A stretch of DNA of 64,000 bases from Corynebacterium tuberculostearicum (GCF_030506365.1 NZ_CP073092.1:1426001-1490000); one strand, 5' to 3'. Positions 15,232 through 24,720 are shown, numbered from the stretch's first letter. Numbers and translations are program-made. Notes: generated by a model from the letters alone, not told the origin.

Positions 15232-16683
15232 CTAGTCGGTCTGGGTCAGGCTGCGGTCGCCGGACCACTCAATGTGGAAGGTGCCCGGCTTGTCGGTGCG
15301 CTTGAAGGTGTGGGCGCCGAAGAAATCGCGCTGGCCCTGAATGAGCGCGGCCGGCAGGCGCTCGGCGCGCAGGCTGTCGTAATAGGAGAGGGACGACGCA
15401 AAGACCGGTGCCGGCAGGCCCAATTGGGTAGCGGCGACGACCACGCGGCGCCATGGGTCGATGAGGTCTTCTAGCTCGCCCTTAAAATAGGGATCGAGGA
15501 TGAGGGCGGGCAAGTCCGCATTATTGTCATAGGCTGCGCGGATGCGATCCAAGAACTTGGCGCGGATGATGCAGCCGCCGCGCCAGATGGTTGCTAGATC
15601 GCGCGGGTCAACGTCCCAACCGAATTCGTCGGACCCGGCCTTAATCTCGTCAAAGCCCTGGGAGTAGGCAATGAGCTTGGCGGCATAGAGCGCGCGGCGC
15701 ACATCCTCGATGAATTCTGCCTTGTCCACGTCCAGCGCCTTGATGGTGCCGGCGGGAAGCTGGCCTTCTTGGGCTGCGCTGCGCTGCGCGGTGGAGGAGG
15801 ACAGCGCGCGGGCGAAGACGGATTCGGCAATACCGGTAATCGGGACGCCGAGCTCCAATCCGTTGATGGCGGTCCAGCGGCCGGTGCCCTTCTGGCCGGC
15901 GGCGTCCACGATGACGTCGACAAGCGGGGCGCCAGTCTCCGGATCCTTTTGGGCCAGAACCTCGGCGGTGATTTCAATGAGGTAGGAATCAAGGTCGCCG
16001 GAATTCCATTCGCGGAATACCTCTGCGATTTCGGCCGGTTCCATGCCCGCGCCATAGCGCAGCAGCTGATAAGCCTCGCCGATGACCTGCATATCGGCAT
16101 ACTCGATGCCATTGTGGACCATCTTGACAAAGTGGCCGGCGCCGTCCGCACCAATGTGGGTTACACACGGAGTGCCGTCCACGTTGGCAGCGATGGACTC
16201 AAGAATCGGGCCGAGGGTCTCCCACGATTCCTTGGGGCCTCCAGGCATGATGGCCGGACCGTTGAGCGCGCCCTCCTCGCCACCGGAGATTCCGGCACCG
16301 ACGAAGTGCTTGCCGCGGGCGGCTACGTCCTTCTCGCGGCGAATGGTGTCAGTGAACAAGGCATTGCCGCCGTCGATGATGATATCGCCATCATCCATGG
16401 CCTCAGCCAGCTGATCAATGACGGCATCGGTGGCCTTGCCAGCCTTGACCATAATGATTGCCTTGCGTGGGCGCTCCAAGGAAGCCACAAAGTCCTCGAT
16501 GGTTTCCGAGGGCACGAAGTTGCCTTCCTCACCGTGGGCCTCAATGAGTGCATGAGTCTTTTCAGGGCTGCGGTTATACACCGCTACGGTATTGCCGTTG
16601 CGGGCAAAGTTACGGGCCAAATTAGAGCCCATGACCGCCAATCCCACGACGCCAATCTGAGCAAGTTCATTCTTATCAGTCAT
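15232..16683 (-). CDS. gnd: 6-phosphogluconate dehydrogenase, decarboxylating
   Basis: The 483-residue enzyme is of standard long-chain 6PGDH length. It has the NADP-binding GLAVMGSNLA (about 14-23), IDGGNALF, the substrate loop VGAGISGGEEGALNGP, and the catalytic region GHFVKMVHNGIEYADMQ with Lys and Asn. It oxidises 6-phosphogluconate to ribulose 5-phosphate, CO2 and NADPH in the pentose phosphate pathway. The C-terminal tail closes the partner subunit's site. A TAGGAT box (16691-16696) ends 7 bases before the ATG, implying a leaderless transcript. It is divergent from the thioesterase gene. Confidence 0.97.
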   Translation of the reverse strand: MTDKNELAQIGVVGLAVMGSNLARNFARNGNTVAVYNRSPEKTHALIEAHGEEGNFVPSETIEDFVASLERPRKAIIMVKAGKATDAVIDQLAEAMDDGDIIIDGGNALFTDTIRREKDVAARGKHFVGAGISGGEEGALNGPAIMPGGPKESWETLGPILESIAANVDGTPCVTHIGADGAGHFVKMVHNGIEYADMQVIGEAYQLLRYGAGMEPAEIAEVFREWNSGDLDSYLIEITAEVLAQKDPETGAPLVDVIVDAAGQKGTGRWTAINGLELGVPITGIAESVFARALSSSTAQRSAAQEGQLPAGTIKALDVDKAEFIEDVRRALYAAKLIAYSQGFDEIKAGSDEFGWDVDPRDLATIWRGGCIIRAKFLDRIRAAYDNNADLPALILDPYFKGELEDLIDPWRRVVVAATQLGLPAPVFASSLSYYDSLRAERLPAALIQGQRDFFGAHTFKRTDKPGTFHIEWSGDRSLTQTD

Positions 16684-16742
16684 GCTGCCTATCCTACGTC
16701 ACTAGGCTGCGAGGCTGGCATCAATGGCTAGGCTGGAGGACT

Positions 16743-17189
16743 ATGTCGGATACTCAGAAACTCAATGACTTGCTCCACCTCGCGCACACGCGAGTGCTCA
16801 ATGCAGAAGAACTGGAGTCTCTCAATGCCTTAAACGGCGGCCTTGCGGAATTGCTAGGACTGCAGTTCACCCACGTGGGCCCGCGCGAGGCCCGTGCGAA
16901 ACTGCAGGTGCTGCCGGAGCATCACCAACCCTGGGGAGTAGCCAACGGCGGGTTGTATTGCTCAATCGCAGAAACCGTGGCCTCCATTGCCAGCGTTGCG
17001 GCTGCCGACGCCCCCGCAGTCGGCGTCAATAACTCCAGCGACTTCATTCGCTCCACAGGTGAGGGAGAGCTAGAAGCCGTGGCCACGCCAGTGCAGCTAG
17101 GCGGCCGCACCCACGTGTGGAGCGTAGAGATGCGGCAAGGCCGCGAGCTTATCGCCCGCACCACCTTGCGCACTATGATTCTGCGCTAG
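16743..17189 (+). CDS. PaaI-like hotdog thioesterase
   Basis: The 148-residue single hotdog-fold protein has the 4HBT/PaaI signature HHQPWGVANGGLYCSIAETVAS (about 60-81), where the HGG-like turn and the Glu form the usual active site. Such enzymes hydrolyse acyl- or aryl-CoA thioesters, for example in menaquinone synthesis or aromatic catabolism; the substrate here is undetermined. Its TAG stop overlaps the opposite-strand TAG stop of the oxidoreductase gene in a shared CTAG. GGAGG precedes the ATG closely, and a TAGGCT box is 8 bases upstream. Confidence 0.87.
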   Translation: MSDTQKLNDLLHLAHTRVLNAEELESLNALNGGLAELLGLQFTHVGPREARAKLQVLPEHHQPWGVANGGLYCSIAETVASIASVAAADAPAVGVNNSSDFIRSTGEGELEAVATPVQLGGRTHVWSVEMRQGRELIARTTLRTMILR

Positions 17190-18352
17190 TTCACCCGATC
17201 GGCGGTAAAAGACATGCCGTGGGCGGAAAGCCGTTCCAGATAGGGCTTTCCAAGTCCGGTGGCCGGGGTGAGTACGCCGCCTGCGCGGCTCGTACCGGAG
17301 CGCGAATCGAGCAAGCAGAGCGCAGCCTGGCTCAGCATCATTGCGGTGACTTCGTACCCCGGGTCGTCTTGTGCCGACACAGTTGCCCGCCAGCGTTCGC
17401 CATCTTCGGTAACGCCGTGGTGGCTGACCTGGAAATGCGCGCCCTTAGGGCCAGGTTTGGGCAGGATCTTTTCCACCAGCGGGCGCAGGCGCGACTGAGT
17501 GCCATCAAAAAGTAGCTTGGTGGCGAGCGCCAGCCCATAGGCGCGTGCGCGACCGGAAAGTCCGGTGCCAGCCCACCATGCTTCTTTGTAAAACAGGCGT
17601 GCTCCCCACGCGCGCCCCAGCAGAGCGTTAGAGCGGCGCACCACGCGGGTATTGAACATGGACATGAAAAAGGGGCCTACCCAGCCCACGCCGTCGAGCT
17701 CTTTAATTTCGAAGTCTTTTTGGAGGCCGTCTAAGCGTGGCCCGGCCTTGGGATCCGGGTCCAGCGAGTAAGGATTGTGCAGGTTACGGGCTACCTCTTT
17801 GTCCGCGTGCGCGGCATGCGAGACCTGCAGGGAAGACTCGATGGTGCCCGGTGAGATTCCGCCTTTGAGCTTGTCGACGACCATCTGCACCCGTGCAAAC
17901 GGCTTTCCTGCCGCCTGATAGAGATTAAGCATGCCCATATCCGAGGGCACGGAATCAAAGCCGCAGGAGTGAACGATGCGCGCACCCGTGGATTGGGCGG
18001 TGGCGTGGTGGGAGTCGATGCTCCGGCGAATGAAAGGAACCTCACCGCAGAGGTCAACATAGTCCACGCCATGGCGCGCGCAGGCGGCAACGACGTAATC
18101 TCCATACAGGCTGTAGGGGCCGACCACGGTGATTAGCACCTTGGTACCTACCACCATGCGCTCCACAGCGGCGGCATCATCGGCGGCGGCGATGGCGATG
18201 TCCCAGTGCGGATTGAGTTCATCGCGCAGCGCGGCTAACACCGGTCGGTTCCGGCCGGCCAGAGTCACAGAGGGCGCGTTAATCGAGGCAAGGTAGCGCG
18301 CCACCAATTGGCCGACCAGCCCGGTAGCGCCGTAAACAGCGATATCGCTCAT
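17186..18352 (-). CDS. Saccharopine dehydrogenase-like NAD(P)-binding oxidoreductase
   Basis: The 388-residue protein starts with a Rossmann motif YGATGLVGQLVARYL (6-20) and contains the VGPYSLYGDYVVAACARHGVDYVDLCGE block. That block is typical of the trans-acting enoyl reductase/saccharopine dehydrogenase-like family in mycolic-acid bacteria. Mycobacterial members serve lipid (phthiocerol-type) synthesis, but corynebacterial substrates are unknown. The ATG at 18352 was chosen because the Rossmann strand begins four residues later; the 60 upstream codons overlap the end of corA on the same strand. Confidence 0.85.
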   Translation of the reverse strand: MSDIAVYGATGLVGQLVARYLASINAPSVTLAGRNRPVLAALRDELNPHWDIAIAAADDAAAVERMVVGTKVLITVVGPYSLYGDYVVAACARHGVDYVDLCGEVPFIRRSIDSHHATAQSTGARIVHSCGFDSVPSDMGMLNLYQAAGKPFARVQMVVDKLKGGISPGTIESSLQVSHAAHADKEVARNLHNPYSLDPDPKAGPRLDGLQKDFEIKELDGVGWVGPFFMSMFNTRVVRRSNALLGRAWGARLFYKEAWWAGTGLSGRARAYGLALATKLLFDGTQSRLRPLVEKILPKPGPKGAHFQVSHHGVTEDGERWRATVSAQDDPGYEVTAMMLSQAALCLLDSRSGTSRAGGVLTPATGLGKPYLERLSAHGMSFTADRVN

Positions 18353-18375
18353 AGTGCACGAGCGTACCGGAGGGA

Positions 18376-19449
18376 TTAGAGCCAGTGGTTCTTTCGGAAC
18401 CAAGCCCACAGGCCCACAACGACCAAGATCATAATGATAATCGCCATGGGGTATCCCAGCGCCCAGTGCAGCTCCGGTATGATGTCGAAGTTCATACCGT
18501 AGATACCCGCCACAAGGGTAGGCGCGGCCCACATGCCAACGACCGCGGAAATGGTGCGCATATCCGAGTTCTGTTGCATCGTTACCTTGGCCACGGAGGC
18601 GTCGATAAGCGAGGTAAGGCGCTCATCGAAGCTGGATACTTGGTCCTTCACCACGAGCTCATGGTCGTTGACATCGCGCAGGTAGGAGCGCAATTGCTTG
18701 GAAATTAAATCCTTGTGGTCAGAGACCATGGATTTCAGTGCCACCGAGAGCGGGTCAATGGCATGCTTCATCTCCAGCACCTCACGCTTGAACATGTAGA
18801 TGCGGTCCACATCAAACTTGAGGTTCGGGGTGAAGATTTCTTCTTCCAGCTCATCGACCTCGATGCTGATGAGGCGGGAAATCTCCGAGTAGCGGTCCAC
18901 CATCATATCCAGGATCTTCCAGGCCATGGCCACTGGGCCAAGCTCTACCAAGTCCTGCTCATCTTCTACCGTATAAGCCAGGTTGGGCAGCTTTGCGCCG
19001 TGGCGGACGGTGATGATGAAGTTGGAGCCCATGATCATCTGGATCTCACCGGTGGAAATGATCTGGCGCTTATCCGTGACCTCATCATGATCTCGGTAGT
19101 TCACGGAACGCGCGACCACGAAGAGCTGATCATCGTAGCGCTCGAGCTTAGGGCGTTGATGGGCCATGACGGCGTCTTCCACGATAAGTTCGTGGATGCC
19201 AAACTGGGAGGCCACCTTGGTCATCTGGGACTCATAGGGCTCATGCAGGCCCACCCAAATAAATCCGCGGCCGTATTCCTCAATGGCTTCCAGCGCCGAG
19301 CTGGTGGAATACTCCCCGGGAAGCGCCTCGCCATCCACAAAGACGCGGCAATGTTCGATGGCGCGCTCCGGTGGTACCGGCAGGGAAGTAGGCTTACTAG
19401 GAGGCTCGGGTTTCTTGCGGCCCCTAAAGGGTGAAGGTACGGATGGCAT
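18376..19449 (-). CDS. corA: CorA-type magnesium/cobalt transporter
   Basis: The 357-residue protein has a long cytosolic funnel domain, a long stalk helix, and two C-terminal transmembrane helices. The signature YGMNFD lies at the end of the first, followed by an acidic-poor short periplasmic loop (IIPELHWALG). This is a classical pentameric Mg2+ channel. The ATG at 19449 follows AAAGGAGG at good spacing; longer frames upstream overlap the divergent methyltransferase promoter. Ion specificity (Mg2+, Co2+, Ni2+) cannot be told from sequence. Confidence 0.95.
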   Translation of the reverse strand: MPSVPSPFRGRKKPEPPSKPTSLPVPPERAIEHCRVFVDGEALPGEYSTSSALEAIEEYGRGFIWVGLHEPYESQMTKVASQFGIHELIVEDAVMAHQRPKLERYDDQLFVVARSVNYRDHDEVTDKRQIISTGEIQMIMGSNFIITVRHGAKLPNLAYTVEDEQDLVELGPVAMAWKILDMMVDRYSEISRLISIEVDELEEEIFTPNLKFDVDRIYMFKREVLEMKHAIDPLSVALKSMVSDHKDLISKQLRSYLRDVNDHELVVKDQVSSFDERLTSLIDASVAKVTMQQNSDMRTISAVVGMWAAPTLVAGIYGMNFDIIPELHWALGYPMAIIIMILVVVGLWAWFRKNHWL

Positions 19450-19544
19450 CTTTTCAGCCTCCTTTGCGCGGTAGTGCGGATATTTTCCCAATGGGCAGGC
19501 GGCGATTTTACGCAGCGGGTAAATCTTACACCGAAGCCAGGTAA

Positions 19545-19550
19545 TATAAT
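19545..19550 (+). promoter_or_regulatory. Perfect TATAAT -10 box of a leaderless methyltransferase gene
   Basis: TATAAT ends 7 bases before the ATG at 19558, with no Shine-Dalgarno between. The predicted transcription start coincides with the start codon. Confidence 0.7.
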
Positions 19551-19557
19551 CGAATCT

Positions 19558-20160
19558 ATGCCTACGTGGAAAGAAGTAACCGACGCTAATCCCGAGCACT
19601 CCCATAACTTTGCCCGCAAATGGAAGGTGCTTGCCGCACAGGGTAAAGACATCAATGGCGAGGCCCGGCTTATCGACGCCATGGTGGAGCGCGACTCCAC
19701 CATCCTCGATGCCGGCTGTGGCACCGGCCGCGTGGGCGGTGAGCTGCTTCGCCGTGGCCACAGCGTTGTGGGCGTCGACGTAGACCCCATTCTCATCGAG
19801 CACGCAGAGCACGATTTCCCAGAGGGGCAATGGTTCGTGGGAGATCTGTGCGAGGAAGAGGTGCCAGAAGGCCCCTTTGATATCGCCGTGTCCGCAGGCA
19901 ATGTCATGGGCTTTCTAGCAAAGGAAGGTCGCGAGCCCGCGCTGCGCAATATCTATGATTCCCTTAAGCCCGGTGGTCGCCTCGTCACTGGCTTTGGCGA
20001 GGGCCGTGGGTGGGAATTTGCTGATTTCCTCGACATGGCGCAGAAGGTGGGCTACCGAGTCGACTTCACTTTCTCCTCGTGGGACATGAAGCTCTTCTCG
20101 GAGCATTCCACCTTCCTCGTCGCCGTTCTTTCGCGACCCGGCTCAGACTTGCTGGCCTAA
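19558..20160 (+). CDS. Class I SAM-dependent methyltransferase
   Basis: The 200-residue protein has SAM motif I ILDAGCGTGRVGGELL (about 49-64), the acidic GVDVDP strand end, motif FDIAVSAGNVMGF and a post-motif LKPGGRLVTGF. The substrate cannot be assigned; the family spans small molecules, lipids and cofactors. The start is fixed by the TATAAT box seven bases upstream (leaderless). Its TAA overlaps the TAG of the convergent thiD/tenA gene by two bases. Confidence 0.88.
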   Translation: MPTWKEVTDANPEHSHNFARKWKVLAAQGKDINGEARLIDAMVERDSTILDAGCGTGRVGGELLRRGHSVVGVDVDPILIEHAEHDFPEGQWFVGDLCEEEVPEGPFDIAVSAGNVMGFLAKEGREPALRNIYDSLKPGGRLVTGFGEGRGWEFADFLDMAQKVGYRVDFTFSSWDMKLFSEHSTFLVAVLSRPGSDLLA

Positions 20161-21692
20161 AAGCGCCTATCGGCTTGGTCGAAGAAATCGACCTCATGGT
20201 GGCTGGCGGTGATATAGGCGCGCTCGGCACGCAGGCGGGTAGGCTCATCCGCCCCGGCGAGGGCTTGTTCGACGATGTCGAGGCTAGCGCGAACCCCGTC
20301 GAGGAAGTCCTCGCCGCCGTACATGGAGAGCCATGAGTGATAGGGGTGTTCGGGGGAATCAAACTCTGCGAGGTGGAGGCCTACCTCTGCATATAACCAG
20401 TAGCAGGGCAGTACCGCCGCAGCGCCCACCACGTAGTCATCCGTATGCGTCGAGCGGATAAGGAAATCCGTATAGGCGCTAGTTACCCGGGAGGCTGCGG
20501 TCGTGATATCGCTTTCGAGCCAGCCGCGGTGCAGCTCGGCCTCCACCGCCAAGCAATCATGCGCTCCCTCAGCCCAGTGCAGCTGCTGTGCCGCTTCTGG
20601 GGCTTGGCTGGCGAGGCGAGCCAACGCCTTGGAATAAGCGTTCAGGTACTGGGCATCTTGGTCGAGGTAGAAGCCAAAGGCATCCTTTTCCAACGCTCCC
20701 GTGCCCAAGGCCCGAATAAAGGGCAGCGCCTTGATCGCCTCCCAGTGTTCCCCGGCGAGGTTCCACAGGCGTTGCGTGTGTGGGCCGGCCGCGGGAACGC
20801 GGGGTTGGTCGACGGTATCCGGTTCCTCGAGAGTACCGGACAGGTAAGGCTGGGGCAGGGTAGAAGCGGCCTGCATGAGGCGCTGCGAGCGATGCAGGTG
20901 GTCCACGGGTCCGTGTCCCTTGCCCACGTGAAGCGCATCCGCATTAGCAATCGCCTCATGCAGCCACTGGGTGGACCACGCCAGAGCTGCGGCAGCGCTA
21001 TCGCCGGCTCCCAGGCGGGTGGCTAGGGCAGAGGAAAGGGAACACCCAGTTCCATGCGTATTCTTCGTGTCCACCCGGCTGGAAGCAACGCGGTGCACTG
21101 ACCCATCCGCATTGACCACCGCATTATCCGCGATGTCGGCATCGAGGTGCCCGCCCTTGACGACGACCGCGGTACCAGCACCCTTCGCCCATTCCTTCGC
21201 CGTGGCAATGGCCTCTTCTAGGTCGCTCGCCTCGTCCGTCTGGGTAAGTACTGCCAATTCCTTCAAGTTGGGGGTGATGAGGTCTACCTGGGAGCAGAGA
21301 TCGCGCACAGCCTGTTCTGCTTCCTCCTCCAGCAGGCGATCTCCGCTCGTAGCTACCATGACCGGATCAAGTACCACGGGAACATCGTCCGGCAGGCGGC
21401 GCAAGAAGTCTGCGACCTTGGCGGTAATGGCGGCGTCGGCAAGCATGCCAATCTTTACCGCATCAATCTCCACATCGTCGATGACGGAGTCTAGCTGCTC
21501 CTGCAGAAAGTCCACCGGTGGTACGTGGACGCTGCGGACACCCTGGGTGTTTTGAGCCACCAACGCAGTCACCACGCTCATGCCGTAGCCGCCTGCGGCA
21601 GAGATGGATTTCAGGTCGGCTTGAATGCCTGCTCCGCCAGTGGGATCGGTGCCGGCAATGGACAGTACTCGGGGATAGATGCCTTTAGCCAT
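20157..21692 (-). CDS. thiD: Bifunctional HMP/HMP-P kinase ThiD - thiaminase II-like TenA
   Basis: The 511-residue fusion has two parts. Residues about 1-265 are ThiD (GTDPTGGAGIQADLK, anion-hole NTHGTGCSLSSALATR), phosphorylating hydroxymethylpyrimidine twice. Residues about 300-511 are TenA-like, with the catalytic-Cys region VLPCYWLYAEVG and a Glu/Tyr-rich C-terminus. TenA salvages HMP from thiamine breakdown products, so the fusion couples salvage with activation. The ATG overlaps the thiE end by 8 bases and has AAGGAGG. It is the third gene of the TPP-riboswitch operon. Confidence 0.94.
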   Translation of the reverse strand: MAKGIYPRVLSIAGTDPTGGAGIQADLKSISAAGGYGMSVVTALVAQNTQGVRSVHVPPVDFLQEQLDSVIDDVEIDAVKIGMLADAAITAKVADFLRRLPDDVPVVLDPVMVATSGDRLLEEEAEQAVRDLCSQVDLITPNLKELAVLTQTDEASDLEEAIATAKEWAKGAGTAVVVKGGHLDADIADNAVVNADGSVHRVASSRVDTKNTHGTGCSLSSALATRLGAGDSAAAALAWSTQWLHEAIANADALHVGKGHGPVDHLHRSQRLMQAASTLPQPYLSGTLEEPDTVDQPRVPAAGPHTQRLWNLAGEHWEAIKALPFIRALGTGALEKDAFGFYLDQDAQYLNAYSKALARLASQAPEAAQQLHWAEGAHDCLAVEAELHRGWLESDITTAASRVTSAYTDFLIRSTHTDDYVVGAAAVLPCYWLYAEVGLHLAEFDSPEHPYHSWLSMYGGEDFLDGVRASLDIVEQALAGADEPTRLRAERAYITASHHEVDFFDQADRRF

Positions 21693-22314
21693 GGAAAGCC
21701 TCCTTAAGGTGGGCGGCGGCTGCTGCGGGGTCCTCGGCCGCCATGATGTCGCTGACTACGCAAATTCCGGCAAAGTCGCTGCCCGCCAGCTCGTGCGCAT
21801 TATGGGCCTTGATCCCGCCGATGGCGACGGACTCGATGCCACGCTCACGTGCGGCGTGAGCGAGTGCTGCGGCTGCAGCCGTACCCATGCCGGCTGGGGC
21901 GTTCTTCTTCGTTGCAGTCGAATGCACGGGCCCGATGCCAATGACATCTGGGCGCGCATCGTCCGCTATAGCAGCAAGCTCCTCGTGGCTGCCGATGGAT
22001 AAGCCAATAAGCTGGCCCTCACCCAGCTTCTCCCGGGCCTCGCGAAAAGCCATATCATCCTGCCCAATGTGCAGGTGGCAACCGAGTTTTGCGGCCACTT
22101 CTACGCGGTCATTGATGAACAACGGGACATCGCCCAGTACACCCAGCAGCTCGCGTGCAGTGCGCTCAATCTGCTCATCGCTAGCTTCCTTGTCCCGGAG
22201 TTGGACAACGGTTACACCGCCGCGTACAGCCTCCTGCACGATGGAAACCACGTTGTCACGCCCGCCAGCTAGATCTGGATCGGTGACCAGGTAGAGAGTC
22301 CAGTCAATAGACAC
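21685..22314 (-). CDS. thiE: Thiamine-phosphate synthase
   Basis: The 209-residue TIM barrel has the ThiE motifs VQLRDKEA, LFINDRVEVAAKLGCHLHIGQDD, DVIGIGPVHSTATKKNA and VAIGGI. It joins HMP-PP and thiazole phosphate to give thiamine phosphate. The start is a GTG that directly abuts the TAA of thiM (no gap), so translation is coupled. The downstream end overlaps thiD by 8 bases. Confidence 0.96.
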   Translation of the reverse strand: MSIDWTLYLVTDPDLAGGRDNVVSIVQEAVRGGVTVVQLRDKEASDEQIERTARELLGVLGDVPLFINDRVEVAAKLGCHLHIGQDDMAFREAREKLGEGQLIGLSIGSHEELAAIADDARPDVIGIGPVHSTATKKNAPAGMGTAAAAALAHAARERGIESVAIGGIKAHNAHELAGSDFAGICVVSDIMAAEDPAAAAAHLKEAFHG

Positions 22315-23127
22315 TTAAACCTCCTCTACGTCAGTGAGCTTGACCAGGCCCTCAATATCCGCCGTTGGGACATCGTAGAGCGCATCCAGCCAAGCGACGG
22401 CAAAGGAGCCGGGGGCGTGGTGCTTTTCGGCGGCCAAGCTACCTGCCGCGCCAACGTGCGCGTGGGCGGCGATGATCGCTTCGAAAGGATCCTCCCACGC
22501 GGCCAGATATGCGGCGCAGATAGCGCCAAGCGAACAGCCAGTACCAATGACGTTTTGGAGCATCGGGTGCCCCGATTCGAGGTAGACGGCACGCGTTGTA
22601 TCGCCGACATGGACGATAAGGTCCCGCGGGCCGGAAATGGCCACGACGGCGCCGGTATCCCGGGAAAGTGCTACGGCCGAATCTAGGGCGGCTTCCACGC
22701 CATCGGTGGATTCGACGCCACGGCCGCCCTGCCCAGTACCTGCGAGGGCGATGATTTCTGACGCGTTGCCACGAATTGCGCCCGGGCCGAGTGGCAGCAC
22801 CTCGCGCATGAATTCGGTCCGGTGGCTCAGGCCGCCGGCACCCACCGGATCGAGTACCCAGGGGGTGTGGGCGGAGTTCGCCCCAGCGATAGCCTCGCGC
22901 ATGCCGCCGTATTGCTCTGAGCTGGGCGTGCCGCAATTGATGAGTACGCCGCTGGCTACCTGGGCGAATTCGCGCGATTCCTCCGGCGTATCGACCATCG
23001 CCGGGCTAGCCCCGATGGCCAGCAGGGCATTGGCGGTGACGTTGCTAACGACCCTATTGGTCAAACATTGAATAAGCGGCGTGGACTCGCGCACAGCGTC
23101 GTGTGCGCGCAGAAAAGCATAATCCAC
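22315..23127 (-). CDS. thiM: Hydroxyethylthiazole kinase
   Basis: The 270-residue ribokinase-fold enzyme has [28 protein letters not shown] at its start, DPVGAGG, NASEI and the catalytic anion-hole motif GTGCSLGA. It phosphorylates the thiazole alcohol for ThiE. The GTG at 23127 was chosen because the riboswitch 3' end (AGCGAAGGGA) supplies the ribosome site 5-8 bases upstream; the longer frame would run through the riboswitch. It is the first gene of the thiM-thiE-thiD/tenA operon. Confidence 0.95.
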   Translation of the reverse strand: MDYAFLRAHDAVRESTPLIQCLTNRVVSNVTANALLAIGASPAMVDTPEESREFAQVASGVLINCGTPSSEQYGGMREAIAGANSAHTPWVLDPVGAGGLSHRTEFMREVLPLGPGAIRGNASEIIALAGTGQGGRGVESTDGVEAALDSAVALSRDTGAVVAISGPRDLIVHVGDTTRAVYLESGHPMLQNVIGTGCSLGAICAAYLAAWEDPFEAIIAAHAHVGAAGSLAAEKHHAPGSFAVAWLDALYDVPTADIEGLVKLTDVEEV

Positions 23128-23131
23128 AACT

Positions 23132-23206
23132 ATCCCTTCGCTAGTTCTAACTGAGTGCAGGTTCGATGGGTATTTCTCAGCCGCACCGCGTGCGGCACCC
23201 CATGTT
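23132..23206 (-). ncRNA. TPP (THI-box) riboswitch
   Basis: On the minus strand the conserved elements appear in order: GGGGTGCC (complement 23194-23201), GGCTGAGA (23175-23182), AAATACCC, GAACCTG (23158-23164) and AGCGAAGGGA (23133-23142). The last element contains the AAGGGA Shine-Dalgarno of thiM, so TPP binding should sequester it and block translation initiation. No separate terminator stem is visible before the start codon. It controls thiM and, by coupling, thiE and thiD/tenA. Confidence 0.95.
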
Positions 23207-23305
23207 GCGTGTCTCAGCCTAACAAAGGTCACGGAAACTATGTGCGAAAATCGACATCCGGGCTACCCAGTAGCGAAATCGCCGGTGCTAGCAGCAGATA
23301 GCCCG

Positions 23306-23357
23306 GGAAAATAAAAATCGCCGCCCAAGACCTGCTTTTGCAGCAGATGGGGCGACG
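23306..23357 (-). terminator. Rho-independent terminator of ndh
   Basis: On the minus strand TCGCCCCA...CTGCTGCAAAAGCAG...TTGGGCGGCGA forms a long stem followed by TTTTTATTTT. Confidence 0.85.
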
Positions 23358-23376
23358 ATGTGCGAGCGAGGAGGTA

Positions 23377-24720
23377 TTACTCCTCGTTCTTGTTAATGAT
23401 ATTGCGTGCGATGCGCTGCTGGGTGGTAATTTCCAGATTGCCGCGATCGCGGGAGAGGATATTGGTTGCCCAGTTAACCAGAACGGCCAAGCGGCTGCGC
23501 AGACCAATAACGTAGGTCAGGTGCAGGCCGAGCCATGCTACCCAACCTGCAAAGCCACCGAACTCGGTCTTGCCCAGCTTAACGACGGCGTTGAAGCGCT
23601 TGACGATGGCCATGGAGCCCTTGTCGAAGTAGGCGAAGGCTTCCTTCTCGTTTGCGGTAGATTCCTCGTCCACCTTGGCCTGGATGAGCTTAGCGACGTG
23701 CGCGCCACCCTGGATAGCAACCTGTGCCAGACCCGGCAGGCGGTTGAGGGAGATCATGTCACCGATCATGTACACGTTGTTGTGCTCGCCTACGGTCAGG
23801 TCCTCGTTGACGGAGACGCGACCTGCGCGGTCTGCCTCGACGCCGGCCTGCTCTGCAACCATCTTGCCCAGTGGGGAAGCGGCCACACCAGCGGACCAGA
23901 TCTTGGTAGCACCCGTCAGGGTGGTTTCCTCCTCGGTCTTCATGTCCTTGTAGGTGACGGTGTCCGCGGTTACATCGGTCACCATCGCGTTCAGGTGAAC
24001 CTGTACGCCTTCCTTTTCCAAGGTGCGCTGAGCCTTGCGGCCTAGGCGCTTGCCAAATGGCGGCAGTACCTGTGGGGCGCCATCGAGCAGGTAAATCTTG
24101 GCCGAGGTGGTGCCGTAGTTGGAATAGACATCGTTGAGGGTACGGTTTGCCAATTCGGCAATCTGGCCGGTGAGCTCAACGCCGGTCGGGCCAGCGCCAA
24201 CGATGATGAAGGTGAGCAGGCGCTCGCGCTCCGCAGGGTCGTCGGTAAGCTCAGCCTTCTCAAATGCCGAGATGATGCGAGAGCGCAGCTCCAGGGCATC
24301 GTCCAAGGTCTTCATGCCTGGGGCGAACTCAGCGAAATGGTCGTTGCCAAAGTAGGACTGACCGGAACCCGCGGCGACAACCAGGGAGTCATAAGCATAG
24401 GTGCGAGAGAACTCGTCCTGCTCGGCGGTCACCGTCCGATCCGCCAGGTTGATATCAGTAACCTCAGCGTTGACGAAGTGGACGTTGTCCTGATCGCGCA
24501 GCAGCTGGCGGGTGGAAGGAGCAACCTCACCGGCGGAAATCATGCCGGTTGCTACCTGGTACAGCATCGGCTGGAACAGGTGGTGGTTCTTCTTATCGAT
24601 GAGGGTGATTTCCACATCGGCGTTCTTCAGCTTCTGAACGGTGTTGAGACCACCGAAGCCGGCGCCAACCACGACGACGTGGTGGCGGCCACCGTTGGGG
24701 CGATAAGGGGTATCAGTCAT
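23377..24720 (-). CDS. ndh: Type II NADH dehydrogenase (NDH-2)
   Basis: The 447-residue flavoprotein has an FAD Rossmann motif VVVVGAGFGGLNTVQKL (15-31), the NADH Rossmann motif FIIVGAGPTGVELTGQI (about 165-181), and the quinone-site region LPGLAQVAIQGGAHVAKLI. A C-terminal amphipathic/hydrophobic segment (FAGWVAWLGLHLTYVIGL) provides membrane attachment. It oxidises NADH and reduces menaquinone without proton pumping; corynebacteria lack complex I, so this is the main entry point. It has its own terminator. Confidence 0.96.
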   Translation of the reverse strand: MTDTPYRPNGGRHHVVVVGAGFGGLNTVQKLKNADVEITLIDKKNHHLFQPMLYQVATGMISAGEVAPSTRQLLRDQDNVHFVNAEVTDINLADRTVTAEQDEFSRTYAYDSLVVAAGSGQSYFGNDHFAEFAPGMKTLDDALELRSRIISAFEKAELTDDPAERERLLTFIIVGAGPTGVELTGQIAELANRTLNDVYSNYGTTSAKIYLLDGAPQVLPPFGKRLGRKAQRTLEKEGVQVHLNAMVTDVTADTVTYKDMKTEEETTLTGATKIWSAGVAASPLGKMVAEQAGVEADRAGRVSVNEDLTVGEHNNVYMIGDMISLNRLPGLAQVAIQGGAHVAKLIQAKVDEESTANEKEAFAYFDKGSMAIVKRFNAVVKLGKTEFGGFAGWVAWLGLHLTYVIGLRSRLAVLVNWATNILSRDRGNLEITTQQRIARNIINKNEE

